Assembly (NCBI RefSeq): GCF_003290025.1
Contig: NZ_QNHG01000002.1
Location: 446,941-510,940 of the forward strand
Length of the DNA stretch: 64,000 nt
Source of the DNA: Pseudogemmobacter bohemicus
Lineage (GTDB): Bacteria > Pseudomonadota > Alphaproteobacteria > Rhodobacterales > Rhodobacteraceae
Direction: 5' to 3'
Shown: piece by piece, positions 18,090-27,006 of the stretch
Position numbering within the stretch: position 1 is the first letter of the stretch
How the letters are laid out: each line of letters starts with the position of its first letter
Position numbers and translations under genes: made by a program
Notes under the pieces: model-generated
What the model was told of the DNA's origin: nothing
Seen by the model: only the letters and a program-made list of their open reading frames with translations
The model's database searches: none

Positions 18090-18339
18090 ATTTGAATCGG
18101 AAAAATGCATGGCGTGCGTGTTTTCGGCACGCCGGCGGCCAATAATGGCATCAGCTTTGGCCGTGGCAAGGACCCGCCCAGCTACACGTTTGAGCAGGAT
18201 GGCGGCGGTGCTGTGTCCCATACCCAGCTCTATACGAGCCATGTTGTCCTTCAGGTGACGGCGAGATTTGACCCGACAAACCCGACTGCAGATGCAAGCG
18301 GCGTGATGAATGGATGAATGGCCGGGTTCATCTGTGCAG

Positions 18340-18828
18340 GGTCATTATCCAGATGGACAATGGTGACCTGTTCATGCGGACTTAGCGCGGAATGCCCTTG
18401 GTCAGAATATGCCGGAGCGTGATCTGCTGGTCTCGCCTCAGCACAGGCTGTTGCTGATATCGCCTGTCGTCCGGCGCATGTTCGGCAGTGACGAAGTGCT
18501 GATCTCGGCCAGGCATATGCTGGCCTATCCCCGTGTCACCGGTGATACCCCTTCACAAAGCGTCACCTATGTGCATTTTATGTGTGACAGGCATAAGACT
18601 GGTTTTGCAGATAAAATGGCCACAAAAAAGCCGCTGCCAGGACGGGTGGCGCTGAAAAGCCCCGGCGCCGTCGTGCCGATGGAACTGATCGCGCTGTTCC
18701 CGAACATCCTGCAGGAATGCGATGCGCCGATCACTGCCCGTCATCGCGTGGGATCGGGAAGGCTTAACAGCCTGGTCGCGCGTTCGGATCGCAATGATCT
18801 GCCTCTGGAAAGCGCGGCGCCGTCCTGA
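18340..18828 (+). pseudogene. Decayed Hint-domain (intein/hedgehog-like) protein
   Basis: From 18409 the plus frame reads MPERDLLVSPQHRLLL, then VLISARHMLAYP, VTYVHFMCDRHKTGFAD and PMELIALFPNI. This is the C-terminal part of the Hint domain common in secreted RTX-type proteins of Rhodobacterales (family: LPERDLLVSPQHR, VTYxHLMFDRHE). A MDNGD fragment near 18350 resembles the preceding TMDNG motif, but frameshifts separate it. The N-terminal catalytic block is missing. The stretch 18100-18317 (MHGVRVFGTP onward) may be more of the same gene but is not recognisable. It lies just downstream of IS5 copy 1. Confidence 0.6.
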
Positions 18829-18903
18829 GATCAATGCCGAAGGAGCCGGGATCCAGTCAGATCAAAAGAGCCGGACAGGTCGTGTCGTCCGGCCCTCTTT
18901 GAA

Positions 18904-20853
18904 TCAGACTGCCCAGCAGCCGCAGCCGAATGCCCCCCAGAAACTGCGTGCATCGGAGACCGGGATCCCGGCGCCATATGCGCTGGCATGGTCATGTCCA
19001 TGCACCTTGCAGCCAGTGCCGCAGCCACAGGCGGTGGCAAATTTAAGCCGGTTTTCCCCAGTCGAGGCGGTCCGGTAATAGCCGCCAAAACGCGCCACCG
19101 GCGACCAGTCTGGCATTGGCCGGGGCAAATCAGGGGCCAGCGGCCCGAAATCGCCATCACCATGAACGACTTTGCCGCCAAGAAGCGTCAATACAGCGCG
19201 CAGATGGATGATCTCGGCCTCTGGCACCGCGAAATAGTCATCCGACAGCAGTGCGCAGTCGGCCAGCTGACCCGCGATGATCTGCCCCTTCTTGCCCTGT
19301 TCATTCGAGAACCAGGTATTCGCCTCGGTCCAGAGCCGCAGCGCTGTCTCACGATCCAGCCGGTTTGCGGCCGGATAAAGCCGGGTGCCGCCAACCGTCA
19401 CCGATGTCACCAGCCAGGACAGCGAAACCCAGGGGTTGTAGCTTGCCACCCGGGTCGCGTCCGTCCCGGCCCCGACCGGCAGCCCCGCCTCCATCATCTT
19501 GCGGATCGGCGGCGTGGTTTCGGCGGCTTTGGCGCCATAACGGTCGATGAAATATTCGCCCTGGAACATCATGCGGTGCTGCACCGCAATGCCACCGCCA
19601 AGCGCCGCAATCCGGTCGATATTGCGATCACTGATGGTTTCAGCATGGTCGAAAAACCAGTTGATCCCCTGAAGGGGGATGTCACGATTGACCTTCTCAA
19701 ACACGTTGAGCGCCCGGTCGATGGTCTCGTCATAGGTCGCGTGCAGCCGCCAGGGCCAGCGGTTCCCGGCCAGGAGCCGGATCACCGGCTCCAGATCGGT
19801 TTCCATATTTGGCGGCATCTCGGGGCGCTCGACCCGGAAATCCTCGAAATCGGCGGCGGAATAGACCAGCATCTCGCCGGCCCCATTATGGCGATAGATG
19901 TCATCGCCCTGACCGGGCGAGATCTGCTTCACCCAGGAGGAAAAATCGGCCAGCTCGTCTTTCGGCTTCTGGGTGAAGAGGTTGTAGCTGATCCTGACGG
20001 TCATCTGCCCGTCCTCATGCAGCTTTTCGATGATCTGATAATCATCCGGGTAATTCTGGAACCCGCCGCCGGCATCGACGACCGAGGTGACGCCAAGGGA
20101 ATTCAGCTCACGCATGAAATGGCGCGAGGAATTGATCTGGTAATCGGGGTCGAGCTTTGGCCCTTTGGCGAGCGTCGCATAAAGGATTGTCGCATTCGGC
20201 TGCGCCAGCAGAAGACCGGTCGGATTGCCCGCCGCATCGCGTAGGATCTCGCCACCCGGCGGATTTGGCGTGTTTTTGGTATAGCCCACCACCCGCAGCG
20301 CGGCGGCATTCAGCAGAGCCCGGTCGTAAAGGTGAAGAATGAAAACCGGCGTATCGGGTGCCACGGCATTCAGCTCTTCCAGCGTTGGCAGGCGTTTTTC
20401 GGCGAATTGCAATTCGGTGAAACCGCCGACCACCCGCACCCATTGCGGCGCGGGCGTGCGGTCAACCTGGTCTTTCAGCATCCGCATCGCCTCAGCGAGC
20501 GAGGGGACGCCATCCCAGCGAAGTTCCATATTATAGTTCAGGCCACCGCGGATGACGTGGATATGGCTGTCGATCAGCCCCGGGATCAGCCGGCGCCCGC
20601 CGGCATCAATCACGGTCGCATCGGGGGCTGCTGCACGGATTTCAGCCTCAGACCCCACGGCCAGGAAGCGCCCGTCCCGGATCGCGACCGCTGTGGCTGC
20701 GGGGTTCTGGCGATCAAGCGTGGTCACCTTTGCATTGACGATGATCAGATCGGTTCCGGGCATTGATGCCTCCTGCGCATGGCTGCGGGTTGAGGAGAGG
20801 AAAGCGTTCGCGGCGGCCCCCTGAAGGGTCTGGCGACGTGTGGGTCGAAACAT
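18904..20853 (-). CDS. Exported YtcJ-like metal-dependent amidohydrolase with Cys/His-rich tail
   Basis: A 649-residue hydrolase. The N-terminus MFRPTRRQTLQGAAANAF suggests twin-arginine export. The amidohydrolase 3 fold follows: LIPGLIDSHIHVIRGG (HxH metal site, around residues 96-98), the WFFDHAETIS His region, and GAGTDATRVASYNPW with the catalytic Asp. The C-terminus is unusual: CGCGTGCKVHGHDH and a final FGCGCW give five Cys and three His in about 45 residues, suggesting an extra metal site. AGGAGG lies six bases before ATG 20853. It ends the minus-strand operon that begins at 23578, after DoxX. The substrate is unknown; family members hydrolyse amides, esters or imides. Confidence 0.85.
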   Translation of the reverse strand: MFRPTRRQTLQGAAANAFLSSTRSHAQEASMPGTDLIIVNAKVTTLDRQNPAATAVAIRDGRFLAVGSEAEIRAAAPDATVIDAGGRRLIPGLIDSHIHVIRGGLNYNMELRWDGVPSLAEAMRMLKDQVDRTPAPQWVRVVGGFTELQFAEKRLPTLEELNAVAPDTPVFILHLYDRALLNAAALRVVGYTKNTPNPPGGEILRDAAGNPTGLLLAQPNATILYATLAKGPKLDPDYQINSSRHFMRELNSLGVTSVVDAGGGFQNYPDDYQIIEKLHEDGQMTVRISYNLFTQKPKDELADFSSWVKQISPGQGDDIYRHNGAGEMLVYSAADFEDFRVERPEMPPNMETDLEPVIRLLAGNRWPWRLHATYDETIDRALNVFEKVNRDIPLQGINWFFDHAETISDRNIDRIAALGGGIAVQHRMMFQGEYFIDRYGAKAAETTPPIRKMMEAGLPVGAGTDATRVASYNPWVSLSWLVTSVTVGGTRLYPAANRLDRETALRLWTEANTWFSNEQGKKGQIIAGQLADCALLSDDYFAVPEAEIIHLRAVLTLLGGKVVHGDGDFGPLAPDLPRPMPDWSPVARFGGYYRTASTGENRLKFATACGCGTGCKVHGHDHASAYGAGIPVSDARSFWGAFGCGCWAV

Positions 20854-20941
20854 GCCCGGCCTCCTGTTCTGGTTTGTGCTGTCGCAGGCCTTTGCGGCGA
20901 TGATCCCCTGCCCTGGCCGGGCAGGGGCGGATACGCGGAGT

Positions 20942-21352
20942 TCAGTCCTTCTTCGTCAGGTCAAGCAGGGCGACCAGCAGGAAACCACCAACAAGACCCA
21001 GATGTTCAAAGAAGGAATTCGCCGCCATGAACCGGTCCTGACCGACCGGCAGGTCCCAGAACCGCAGCGCGACGAAGGTGGCCATCAGGGTGAACCCGGC
21101 CAGCGCAAGGGCGCCCAGCCAGCGCAGACGCCCGGTCAGGATCATGGCCGAGGCAATCAGCTCCAGCGCGATCACCAGACCTGCAAACAGCGCGGGCGGG
21201 GTCAGACCGAAATGCGTCATCTCGGCTATGGCACCGGAGAAATCGGTCAGCTTCACCAGACCGCCCTGGATATAGGCGGCGCAAAGCCCCAGCAACGCGA
21301 TGAACTTCAGCCCGGCCACAGCGGGATTGCGGGGATCAATTCTGAATGACAT
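20942..21352 (-). CDS. DoxX-family membrane protein (quinone-stress operon)
   Basis: A 136-residue membrane protein starting MSFRIDPRNPAVAGLKF, with four hydrophobic helices and the DoxX motifs GLCAAYIQGGLVKLTDF and GLVIALELIASAMILTGRLRWLGA. In Firmicutes a DoxX protein (MhqP) is co-encoded with an MhqO-type dioxygenase and an MhqD-type esterase for quinone detoxification; the same trio occurs here. Start 21352 overlaps the GNAT gene end by 17 bases, so translation is likely coupled. Confidence 0.8.
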   Translation of the reverse strand: MSFRIDPRNPAVAGLKFIALLGLCAAYIQGGLVKLTDFSGAIAEMTHFGLTPPALFAGLVIALELIASAMILTGRLRWLGALALAGFTLMATFVALRFWDLPVGQDRFMAANSFFEHLGLVGGFLLVALLDLTKKD

Positions 21353-21641
21353 CGGCCCATTCCGGATGAAGCTGCGATTGCGCGCGGACATAGGGACACA
21401 GAGGCACGATCCGGAAGTGTTTTGCCCGCGCATCGGCGATCAGATGATCCACCAGGGCACGCGCAATACCGGCGCCCCGCATCGTCTCGGGCACAAACGT
21501 ATGATCGGCAATCACCAGGGTTTCAGAGACCTTCGAGAGGGTCAGCTCTGCCTCATCCGCAATCCCTTTTATGCGGGCACGATAGCGGCCTTTATGGTCC
21601 AGATCCTGATAAGTGATCTCAACGTCAACGGTATCTTTCAT
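21336..21641 (-). CDS. GNAT-type N-acetyltransferase (YjdJ/NATD1-like)
   Basis: A 101-residue minimal GNAT. The acetyl-CoA-binding region reads TFVPETMRGAGIARALVDHLIADAR (R-x-x-G-x-A/G core), and the C-terminal RIVPLCPYVRAQSQLHPEW is diagnostic of the YjdJ/NATD1 subgroup. The substrate of this subgroup is unknown. AGGAAGTGTTT precedes ATG 21641. It lies in the operon between XapX and DoxX genes. The longer frame upstream to 21791 is not family-like. Confidence 0.82.
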   Translation of the reverse strand: MKDTVDVEITYQDLDHKGRYRARIKGIADEAELTLSKVSETLVIADHTFVPETMRGAGIARALVDHLIADARAKHFRIVPLCPYVRAQSQLHPEWADVIQN

Positions 21642-21696
21642 AAACACTTCCTGATGGAGGGCACAGCACTGAGTGGTCAGATCACGGGATGCGGGG

Positions 21697-21972
21697 TCAG
21701 ACGGTATCGCGGTTCTGAGGCGGGGTGTCGCCCTCTGCCCTGACCGTTTCCGATGCCCCGGGGCCCGGGCGGATCGCGAATGATTTCTCATGCAGACAGG
21801 CCTGGATTACATTCCGGTGACCCTTCAGCCACTGAACGGCGGCCTCGCCGGAAACCATGCCCAACAGGCCAAGCAGCGCGATGATCGGAGGGGCGGGGGA
21901 TTTGACGGCAAGACCGGCATAGATGGCACCGACACCAAAGCCGACCAGAAGCGAGAGGATATAGGGGTTCAT
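21697..21972 (-). CDS. XapX domain small membrane protein (DUF1427)
   Basis: A 91-residue protein with two hydrophobic helices (ILSLLVGFGVGAIYAGLAV and IIALLGLLGMVSGEAAVQWL) matching the XapX domain, in which a PAPPxxALxGLxGMxxGE-like stretch links the helices. The C-terminal 35 residues are polar and probably cytoplasmic. XapX proteins often sit beside hydrolases and antioxidant genes; their function is unknown. It is encoded 15 bases after the esterase stop in the same operon. Confidence 0.8.
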   Translation of the reverse strand: MNPYILSLLVGFGVGAIYAGLAVKSPAPPIIALLGLLGMVSGEAAVQWLKGHRNVIQACLHEKSFAIRPGPGASETVRAEGDTPPQNRDTV

Positions 21973-21987
21973 GCAGATTGCCTTATT

Positions 21988-22599
21988 TTACGCGGAGGGC
22001 TGACCAGCGGAAAGGAAACGGTGCAGACTGGTGATCTCGCTTTGGCCAATCTGATGACCGCCCGGAGAAATGACAGTTTCTACGGCAGCCGCCTGGCCGG
22101 TGAACCAGTCAATCAGTGCGAGAGATGCAGACAGCGGGCAGATCGGATCAGTCCGCCCGGCGCTGATCAGAACCGGAAGCCCCCGCAGGTCAGGCTGAGG
22201 CTCTGGCGTCCAGGGGATCAGCGGGTGCAGCAGCGCCGCCCGGTCAAAAAGCCGTGGCTGGCGAAACAGCATTGCCGCCAGAATATTCGCGCCATTCGAA
22301 TAGCCGAACGCGAAGAGCGGGCGGCCAGGATAATCCGCCCTGATCTGCTCTGCGAACTGCAACAGTTTTGTGGTACGGGCGAAGAGGTCATCCATATCAT
22401 AGACACCTTCGCCGGTGCGGCGGAAAAACCGGTTGGCCCCGCCCTCCGACACATCGCCTCGCGGGGAAACGATGCCCGCTCCCGGCACCATGCTCCGCGC
22501 CAGCCCCACAAACTGATGCTCATCCCCGCCGGTTCCATGCAGGGCAAGAAGCACCGGATGATCAGGCAGGCCATCTTCGCGAAAGCTGTGATACGTCAT
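21988..22599 (-). CDS. Alpha/beta hydrolase, carboxylesterase (MhqD-like)
   Basis: A 203-residue cytoplasmic esterase of the phospholipase/carboxylesterase family. The catalytic triad is clear: S101 in GYSNGAN, D151 in SAGRTDPICP, H182 in GGHQIG. The oxyanion region is LLALHGTGGDEHQF. I start at 22599 (MTYHSF), where homologues begin; the upstream frame to 22698 overlaps the VOC gene. Co-encoded with an MhqO-type dioxygenase and DoxX, it probably processes ring-cleavage products or quinone adducts, by analogy with MhqD. Confidence 0.88.
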   Translation of the reverse strand: MTYHSFREDGLPDHPVLLALHGTGGDEHQFVGLARSMVPGAGIVSPRGDVSEGGANRFFRRTGEGVYDMDDLFARTTKLLQFAEQIRADYPGRPLFAFGYSNGANILAAMLFRQPRLFDRAALLHPLIPWTPEPQPDLRGLPVLISAGRTDPICPLSASLALIDWFTGQAAAVETVISPGGHQIGQSEITSLHRFLSAGQPSA

Positions 22600-22645
22600 A
22601 ATCGGGTTCCGTTTCTGCGATATGGCATCCGGGGGGCGTGCGTCC

Positions 22646-23578
22646 TTACGGATCGAGCGGCTCCAGTTGTTCTTCGATCCGCTGCCGGTATGGCTCATAA
22701 CGGCCGGGCAACTTCAGGGCCTCGCCCAGATGGGCGGTGTCTTCATCGCGGTCGAAACCGGGCTCATTGGTGGCCACTTCGAACAGCACGCCGCCGGGGG
22801 TGCGGAAATAGATCGCCCAGAAATAATCCCGGTCGATCACCGGCGTGACCTGATGACCGGTATCCATCAGCGCCTTGCGCACCTCCAGCTGCGCGGCGCG
22901 GTCGGGTACGGCGAAGGCTATATGATGGACCGAGCCTGCGCCCTGCCGCGCCAGCGGGGCCTCTGGCAGCAATTCGAGGTCGATCGTATCGGCCCCATTG
23001 CCGTTCCCGATCACATAGCGGGTCACGTCGCCTTCGGCCCCGGCCTTCTGGTAGCCCATAAAGCCCAGAAGCTCGGCCATGGCACCGGTATCGCGCAGGC
23101 GCAGCCTTGCGCCGGCAAAGCCACGGATCGCTTCGGCATCCCCGATGCCGGCGCCGGTCCAGGGGGTGCGGGCATCGTCATCCGCTTCGATCAGTGCAAA
23201 ACCATCCCCGTCCGGGCCGCGAAACCTGAGCCGCTTCGCGCCAAAGGTCACATCCTGTTCCAGCCCTGCCACTTTTTCAGCCGCAAGCCGTTCCCGCCAG
23301 AAAGGCAGCGCGCCTTTCGGGACGGAAAACTGGGTCTCCCCCACTTCGCCGACACCGGGGCGGCCCTGCATCATATGCGGGAAGGGGAAATAGGTCATAA
23401 CGGTTCCGGGGGTTCCGGCTTCGTCGCCATAATAAAGATGATAAACGCCGGGGTCGTCGAAATTCACCGTCTTTTTAACCCGGCGCAATCCGAGCTTTCC
23501 GGTAAAGAAGTCATTATTCTGACGTGCATCCGCAGCCATTGACGTTACATGGTGCAACCCTGTGATCCGGGTCAGCAT
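22646..23578 (-). CDS. VOC-family ring-cleaving dioxygenase (MhqO-like)
   Basis: A 310-residue enzyme made of two vicinal-oxygen-chelate halves. The metal ligands fit a His-His-Glu site: GLHHVTS (around H9/H10), VHHIAFAVPD (around H218/H219) and LFEVATNEPGF (E267). Family members (MhqO, LinE/PcpA-like) cleave hydroquinones with O2 and Fe(II). It is the first gene of the six-gene operon, divergent from a LysR regulator with a palindromic operator between them. The start is MLTRITGL at 23578; the upstream open frame crosses the operator and is not coding. Confidence 0.88.
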   Translation of the reverse strand: MLTRITGLHHVTSMAADARQNNDFFTGKLGLRRVKKTVNFDDPGVYHLYYGDEAGTPGTVMTYFPFPHMMQGRPGVGEVGETQFSVPKGALPFWRERLAAEKVAGLEQDVTFGAKRLRFRGPDGDGFALIEADDDARTPWTGAGIGDAEAIRGFAGARLRLRDTGAMAELLGFMGYQKAGAEGDVTRYVIGNGNGADTIDLELLPEAPLARQGAGSVHHIAFAVPDRAAQLEVRKALMDTGHQVTPVIDRDYFWAIYFRTPGGVLFEVATNEPGFDRDEDTAHLGEALKLPGRYEPYRQRIEEQLEPLDP

Positions 23579-23637
23579 GGCATTTGCCTTTCTGCTGTCT
23601 GGCTGACAGCCTGTCTTCGCGATGAAGGTAGTCGAAT

Positions 23638-23659
23638 CGGCAATTCGGCAGAATTGCCG
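23638..23659. promoter_or_regulatory. LysR operator palindrome between the divergent LysR and ring-cleavage operon
   Basis: CGGCAATTC-GGCA-GAATTGCCG is a perfect inverted repeat with 9-bp arms and a 4-base spacer; its inner ATTC/GAAT fits the LysR-type T-N11-A logic. It lies 59 bases upstream of the dioxygenase start and 34 bases upstream of the LysR start, as expected for an autoregulating, effector-responsive regulator. Confidence 0.8.
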
Positions 23660-23693
23660 ATAATGTTTCGAGTGAATTGCACAGGGCGCAATA

Positions 23694-24599
23694 ATGGCGA
23701 TCAATGAACTGAAAGCTTTGCAGACCTTTCTCCTTGCGGCGAGGATGCAAAGCTTTGCGCAGGTTGCACGCGCGCTTGACACAACGCCGGCTTCGGTCAC
23801 CCGCACGATTGCAGCGCTGGAGGCGGATCTGGGCGTGCAGCTTTTCGTGCGCACCACCCGCCAGGTCTCGCTGACGACGGATGGCGCCGCCTTTGCCAGC
23901 CGGGTGGAACCGGCGGTGCAGATGCTTGAACGCGCCCGAAACGATCTTCTCGATGCGCATAAGGCCGATGAGGGCCGCCTGCGGCTGAATGCGCCGATGT
24001 CGATGGGCCAGCGTGTCCTGCCAATGATACTGTGCGGCTTTCAGGGCGTGTTTCCAAAGATAGATGTCGAGGTTTCGCTGACCGATGCTTTGCTTGACAT
24101 GGTGAATGAGAATTTCGATCTGGCGATCCGCATTTCAGAACCACCGCTGGACAAGTTCACCATCTGGCGCAAAATCTGTGAGATCCGCCGGGTTCTTGTC
24201 GCGGCCCCCGGCACCGCCCATGCCGCTGTCACCCATCCCGACGATCTGATGCCCGCCGCCTGTCTGGGCTATAGCGGTGAGAGCCGCCGCGAGGTCTGGC
24301 AGCTTTCGCGCGATGCCGAGAGCCGCAGCATCTCTGCCGGGCGGTTTATCAGCGCGAATAACGGTGATCTTCTGGCCGAAATGGCGGCAGACGGGGCGGG
24401 CGTCGCCCTTCTGCCGCTTTTCATTGTCTCCGAGCATTTGCGATCGGGCCGGCTGGTTCGCCTTCTTCCCGAATGGAGCACGCCGCAGCTCTGGCTGATG
24501 CTCTATTACCCGCCCTATCAAAGCCTGCCCCCGAGGATTGCGTCCTTTTCGGACTATTTTGAACGTGAGATCCCGCCGCTCGTCTCAGCACTGGAATAA
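23694..24599 (+). CDS. LysR-family regulator of the ring-cleavage operon
   Basis: A 301-residue LysR protein. The DNA-binding helix-turn-helix is at about residues 8-60 (ALQTFLLAARMQSFAQVARAL, TTPASVTRTIAALEADL), followed by the effector-binding domain with GRLRLNAPMSMGQRVLPMI at its start. It resembles the aromatic/quinone-responsive subgroup related to AaeR and QhpR-like regulators, although the ligand is not readable. It is divergent from the MhqO-like gene with a palindromic operator between. Its stop is 13 bases from the convergent lactonase stop. Confidence 0.9.
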   Translation: MAINELKALQTFLLAARMQSFAQVARALDTTPASVTRTIAALEADLGVQLFVRTTRQVSLTTDGAAFASRVEPAVQMLERARNDLLDAHKADEGRLRLNAPMSMGQRVLPMILCGFQGVFPKIDVEVSLTDALLDMVNENFDLAIRISEPPLDKFTIWRKICEIRRVLVAAPGTAHAAVTHPDDLMPAACLGYSGESRREVWQLSRDAESRSISAGRFISANNGDLLAEMAADGAGVALLPLFIVSEHLRSGRLVRLLPEWSTPQLWLMLYYPPYQSLPPRIASFSDYFEREIPPLVSALE

Positions 24600-24612
24600 A
24601 GCGGCGGGTCAC

Positions 24613-25722
24613 TCAGCGAACGAACTGAACGCAGACGGGTGTCGGCATGGCGAGGCTGTGGCCGGTGGCGCTGAGCGCGCCGCTTGCCGTGTCGATCAGG
24701 AAGGAGACCAGCAGATCGCTGTCCTGATTGGCCGCCACCAGAACGCGCCCGCCCGGCTCGATCCCGAAGGCGCGCGGGGTGCGGCCACCGGTTGAAACCC
24801 AGGTGGGCTGCCCCAACAGCCCCGTTGCCGCGTCGATCCGCCAGCTGATGATGCTGTCATGCCCGCGATTGGAGGCGTAAAGCGCATGACCCGAGGGGGA
24901 GACCTGAATATCCGCGCAGGTGCTGTGGCCGGTAAAGCCTTCGGGCAGCGTCGGCACCGTGCCGAGATAGCGGAAGCCGCCGGTCTCCCGATTGAGTTCC
25001 AGCATCGAAACCGTGCTGTTCAGCTCATTCACCAGATAGCCGAAACGGTTGCCGGGATGCAGCGCAAGGTGGCGCGGCCCCGCCCCGGGTTTCATTTTGA
25101 CCGAAGGCACCGGACCCGGCTCCAGCATCTGGCGTGCGCGATCCATGCGGTAGATCATCAGCTTGTCGAGCCCGAGATCCGGCACGAAGACCCAGGGGCC
25201 CTCCGGGTCCAGCGTGGCGGCATGGGCATGTGGCCCGGCCTGCCGCCCCGGATCGGCACCCGATCCGATATGCTGGACAAAATCGCTGGGCGCGCCCAGG
25301 CTGCCATCTGCCGCAACCGGGAGCAAGGTGACACTGCCGCTCATGAAGTTCGAGATGATGGCGACCTTCGCACGGTCATCCACCACAATATGGCAGGGGT
25401 CGGTGCCAAGGCTGGGCTGCTGGTTCAGAAACCTCAGCTGCCCGCTGGCGCGGTCAAGCCGGAAGGCGCTGACAGTGCCGCCAAAGATATCGCCATGCAC
25501 CTTCAGTTCATTCACCGCATAGAGATGATCCTGCGCCGCATCCAGCGCAAGGAAAGAGGGGTTGATCACCCCTTTGGTCACCGGCCCGGCGCGCATGGCG
25601 CCGGTCTGCGGGTCAAGAAAGAGCGCATGGATGCCCTGACCTTTCCCCTGCATGATCTCGCCCGTGCCAAAGCGGATCGCCTCGGTATAGGTGCCGATAA
25701 AGGCCAGAATTTCACCCGACAT
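24613..25722 (-). CDS. Lactonase, 7-bladed beta-propeller (6-phosphogluconolactonase/Pgl type)
   Basis: A 369-residue cytoplasmic lactonase of the YbhE/Pgl propeller family. Family landmarks are FIGTYTE at the N-terminus, the NPSFLALD and YAVNEL blade edge, GTDPCHIVVDD, GAGPRHLALHP and the repeated blade pattern SPSGHALYASNRGHDSIISW. It would hydrolyse an aldonolactone to the aldonic acid. It follows the Zn-dehydrogenase gene by 14 bases on the same strand, so dehydrogenase product (lactone) to acid is the natural reading. With gluconokinase and 6-phosphogluconate dehydrogenase nearby, the pathway continues to ribulose 5-phosphate. Confidence 0.85.
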   Translation of the reverse strand: MSGEILAFIGTYTEAIRFGTGEIMQGKGQGIHALFLDPQTGAMRAGPVTKGVINPSFLALDAAQDHLYAVNELKVHGDIFGGTVSAFRLDRASGQLRFLNQQPSLGTDPCHIVVDDRAKVAIISNFMSGSVTLLPVAADGSLGAPSDFVQHIGSGADPGRQAGPHAHAATLDPEGPWVFVPDLGLDKLMIYRMDRARQMLEPGPVPSVKMKPGAGPRHLALHPGNRFGYLVNELNSTVSMLELNRETGGFRYLGTVPTLPEGFTGHSTCADIQVSPSGHALYASNRGHDSIISWRIDAATGLLGQPTWVSTGGRTPRAFGIEPGGRVLVAANQDSDLLVSFLIDTASGALSATGHSLAMPTPVCVQFVR

Positions 25723-25736
25723 TGCTCTGGCCCCGC

Positions 25737-26846
25737 TCAGTTCGGTTCGACCACGACCTTGATCGCGCCGTCGCGGCGATTGACGAAAGTATCAAGCGCG
25801 GTTGCGAAATTTTCGAGCGGGAAGGTGTGGGTCACGAGATCATCGACCTTCAGCTGGCGCGAGGCCATCTGCGCGATCACCTTGCGCGAGACATTGGGAT
25901 TGGCGCGCGAGCCATAGATCGCGATCTCATTATGGACGATATATTTGAAGGGCAGCGGCTCCTGCACATGATCGGGCGGCACACCCAAAAGCGAGACCGA
26001 ACCGCCTTTGCGCACCATTTCAACGCATTGGCGCAGGGTGCCTGCGGCGCCCGAGGCCTCGATTGCCTCATCGACGCCGCGCCCGCCGGTGGCGGTGCGC
26101 ACCGCAGCCACCGGATCCTCCTTCTCGAAATCGACCAGTACATCGGCTCCGACATCCGCCGCAGCCTGCAACCGCGCACCGCGCCCGACTGCAATCACCT
26201 GCGCCGCGCCCAGCAGTTTCGCCATGCGGATCGCGATCAGCCCGATCGGCCCCGGCCCGATCACCACGACAGAGCCACCATGGGTGATGCCCGACAGCTC
26301 CAGCCCGTGCAGAACCACGCCTGCGGTGTCGACCATCGAGGCTTCATGGAAGCTGACCGCATCCGGCAGATGGCTGACGCTTTTGATGTTATAGACCGCA
26401 TATTGCGCATAGGCGCCCTGGGTGATGAAGCCGTAATGGCGGTGGCCCTCATCCTGGCGGCCATAATTGTAGCAGATGGTATAGCGCCCTTCGAGGCAGT
26501 TGGGGCAATGACCACAGCCGCTATGGGCCTCACCGGCGACGCGGTCACCCGGATTGAAATCATGGACACCGGCCCCGACTGCAACCACCTCGCCCGCCCA
26601 TTCATGGCCGGGGACAAAGGGGTAAGAAGGCGGCCAGGTCCCGGCCAGCCCGCCATGGATGATCTCGGGGTCGCTGCCGCAGATCGCAACGGCACGAATG
26701 CGGCACAGCACCTCGCCCGGACCGGGCGCGGGCGGCATCGCCACGGTTTCAATCGAGAATGCGCCCGGCGCGCTCAGGACAAGGGCGCGCATGGTTTCGG
26801 GCAGGGTTTGCGCGGTGGGACGGGAAACTTCGGTCACTTGAGACAT
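25737..26846 (-). CDS. Zinc-dependent medium-chain alcohol/polyol dehydrogenase
   Basis: A 369-residue MDR enzyme. Catalytic zinc ligands are C56, H81 and E82 (AICGSD, GHEW); structural zinc cysteines are C111, C114, C117 and C125 (SGCGHCPNCLEGRYTIC). The Rossmann motif is VVVIGPGPIGLIA. The sequence groups with sorbitol/threonine dehydrogenase-like enzymes. Downstream of the ABC permeases and upstream of the lactonase, it likely oxidises the imported sugar to its lactone, or a polyol to a ketose; the lactonase favours the first. A long N-terminal lead (about 20 residues) precedes the conserved fold. Confidence 0.88.
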   Translation of the reverse strand: MSQVTEVSRPTAQTLPETMRALVLSAPGAFSIETVAMPPAPGPGEVLCRIRAVAICGSDPEIIHGGLAGTWPPSYPFVPGHEWAGEVVAVGAGVHDFNPGDRVAGEAHSGCGHCPNCLEGRYTICYNYGRQDEGHRHYGFITQGAYAQYAVYNIKSVSHLPDAVSFHEASMVDTAGVVLHGLELSGITHGGSVVVIGPGPIGLIAIRMAKLLGAAQVIAVGRGARLQAAADVGADVLVDFEKEDPVAAVRTATGGRGVDEAIEASGAAGTLRQCVEMVRKGGSVSLLGVPPDHVQEPLPFKYIVHNEIAIYGSRANPNVSRKVIAQMASRQLKVDDLVTHTFPLENFATALDTFVNRRDGAIKVVVEPN

Positions 26847-27006
26847 GGTTTTTCCTTACGGCTTACAGGGGGGGATGCCATTGCACAGGCATCGGAAATG
26901 GATATCCCGCGCCCTGGAAGGGACGTGCGAAGGGCGCGGGAGGGAGGGCCGGCGCGATGAGAGGAGGGAGCGCGCGCCGGAGGGGTGTGCAGTCAGGCGA
27001 AAGGGG

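Noticed and set aside
17020-18096. Target-site duplication around IS5 copy 1
   Set aside because: Flanks CCGACAC and ATTTGAA share no direct repeat; pairing with copy 2 flanks in swapped order also gave none.
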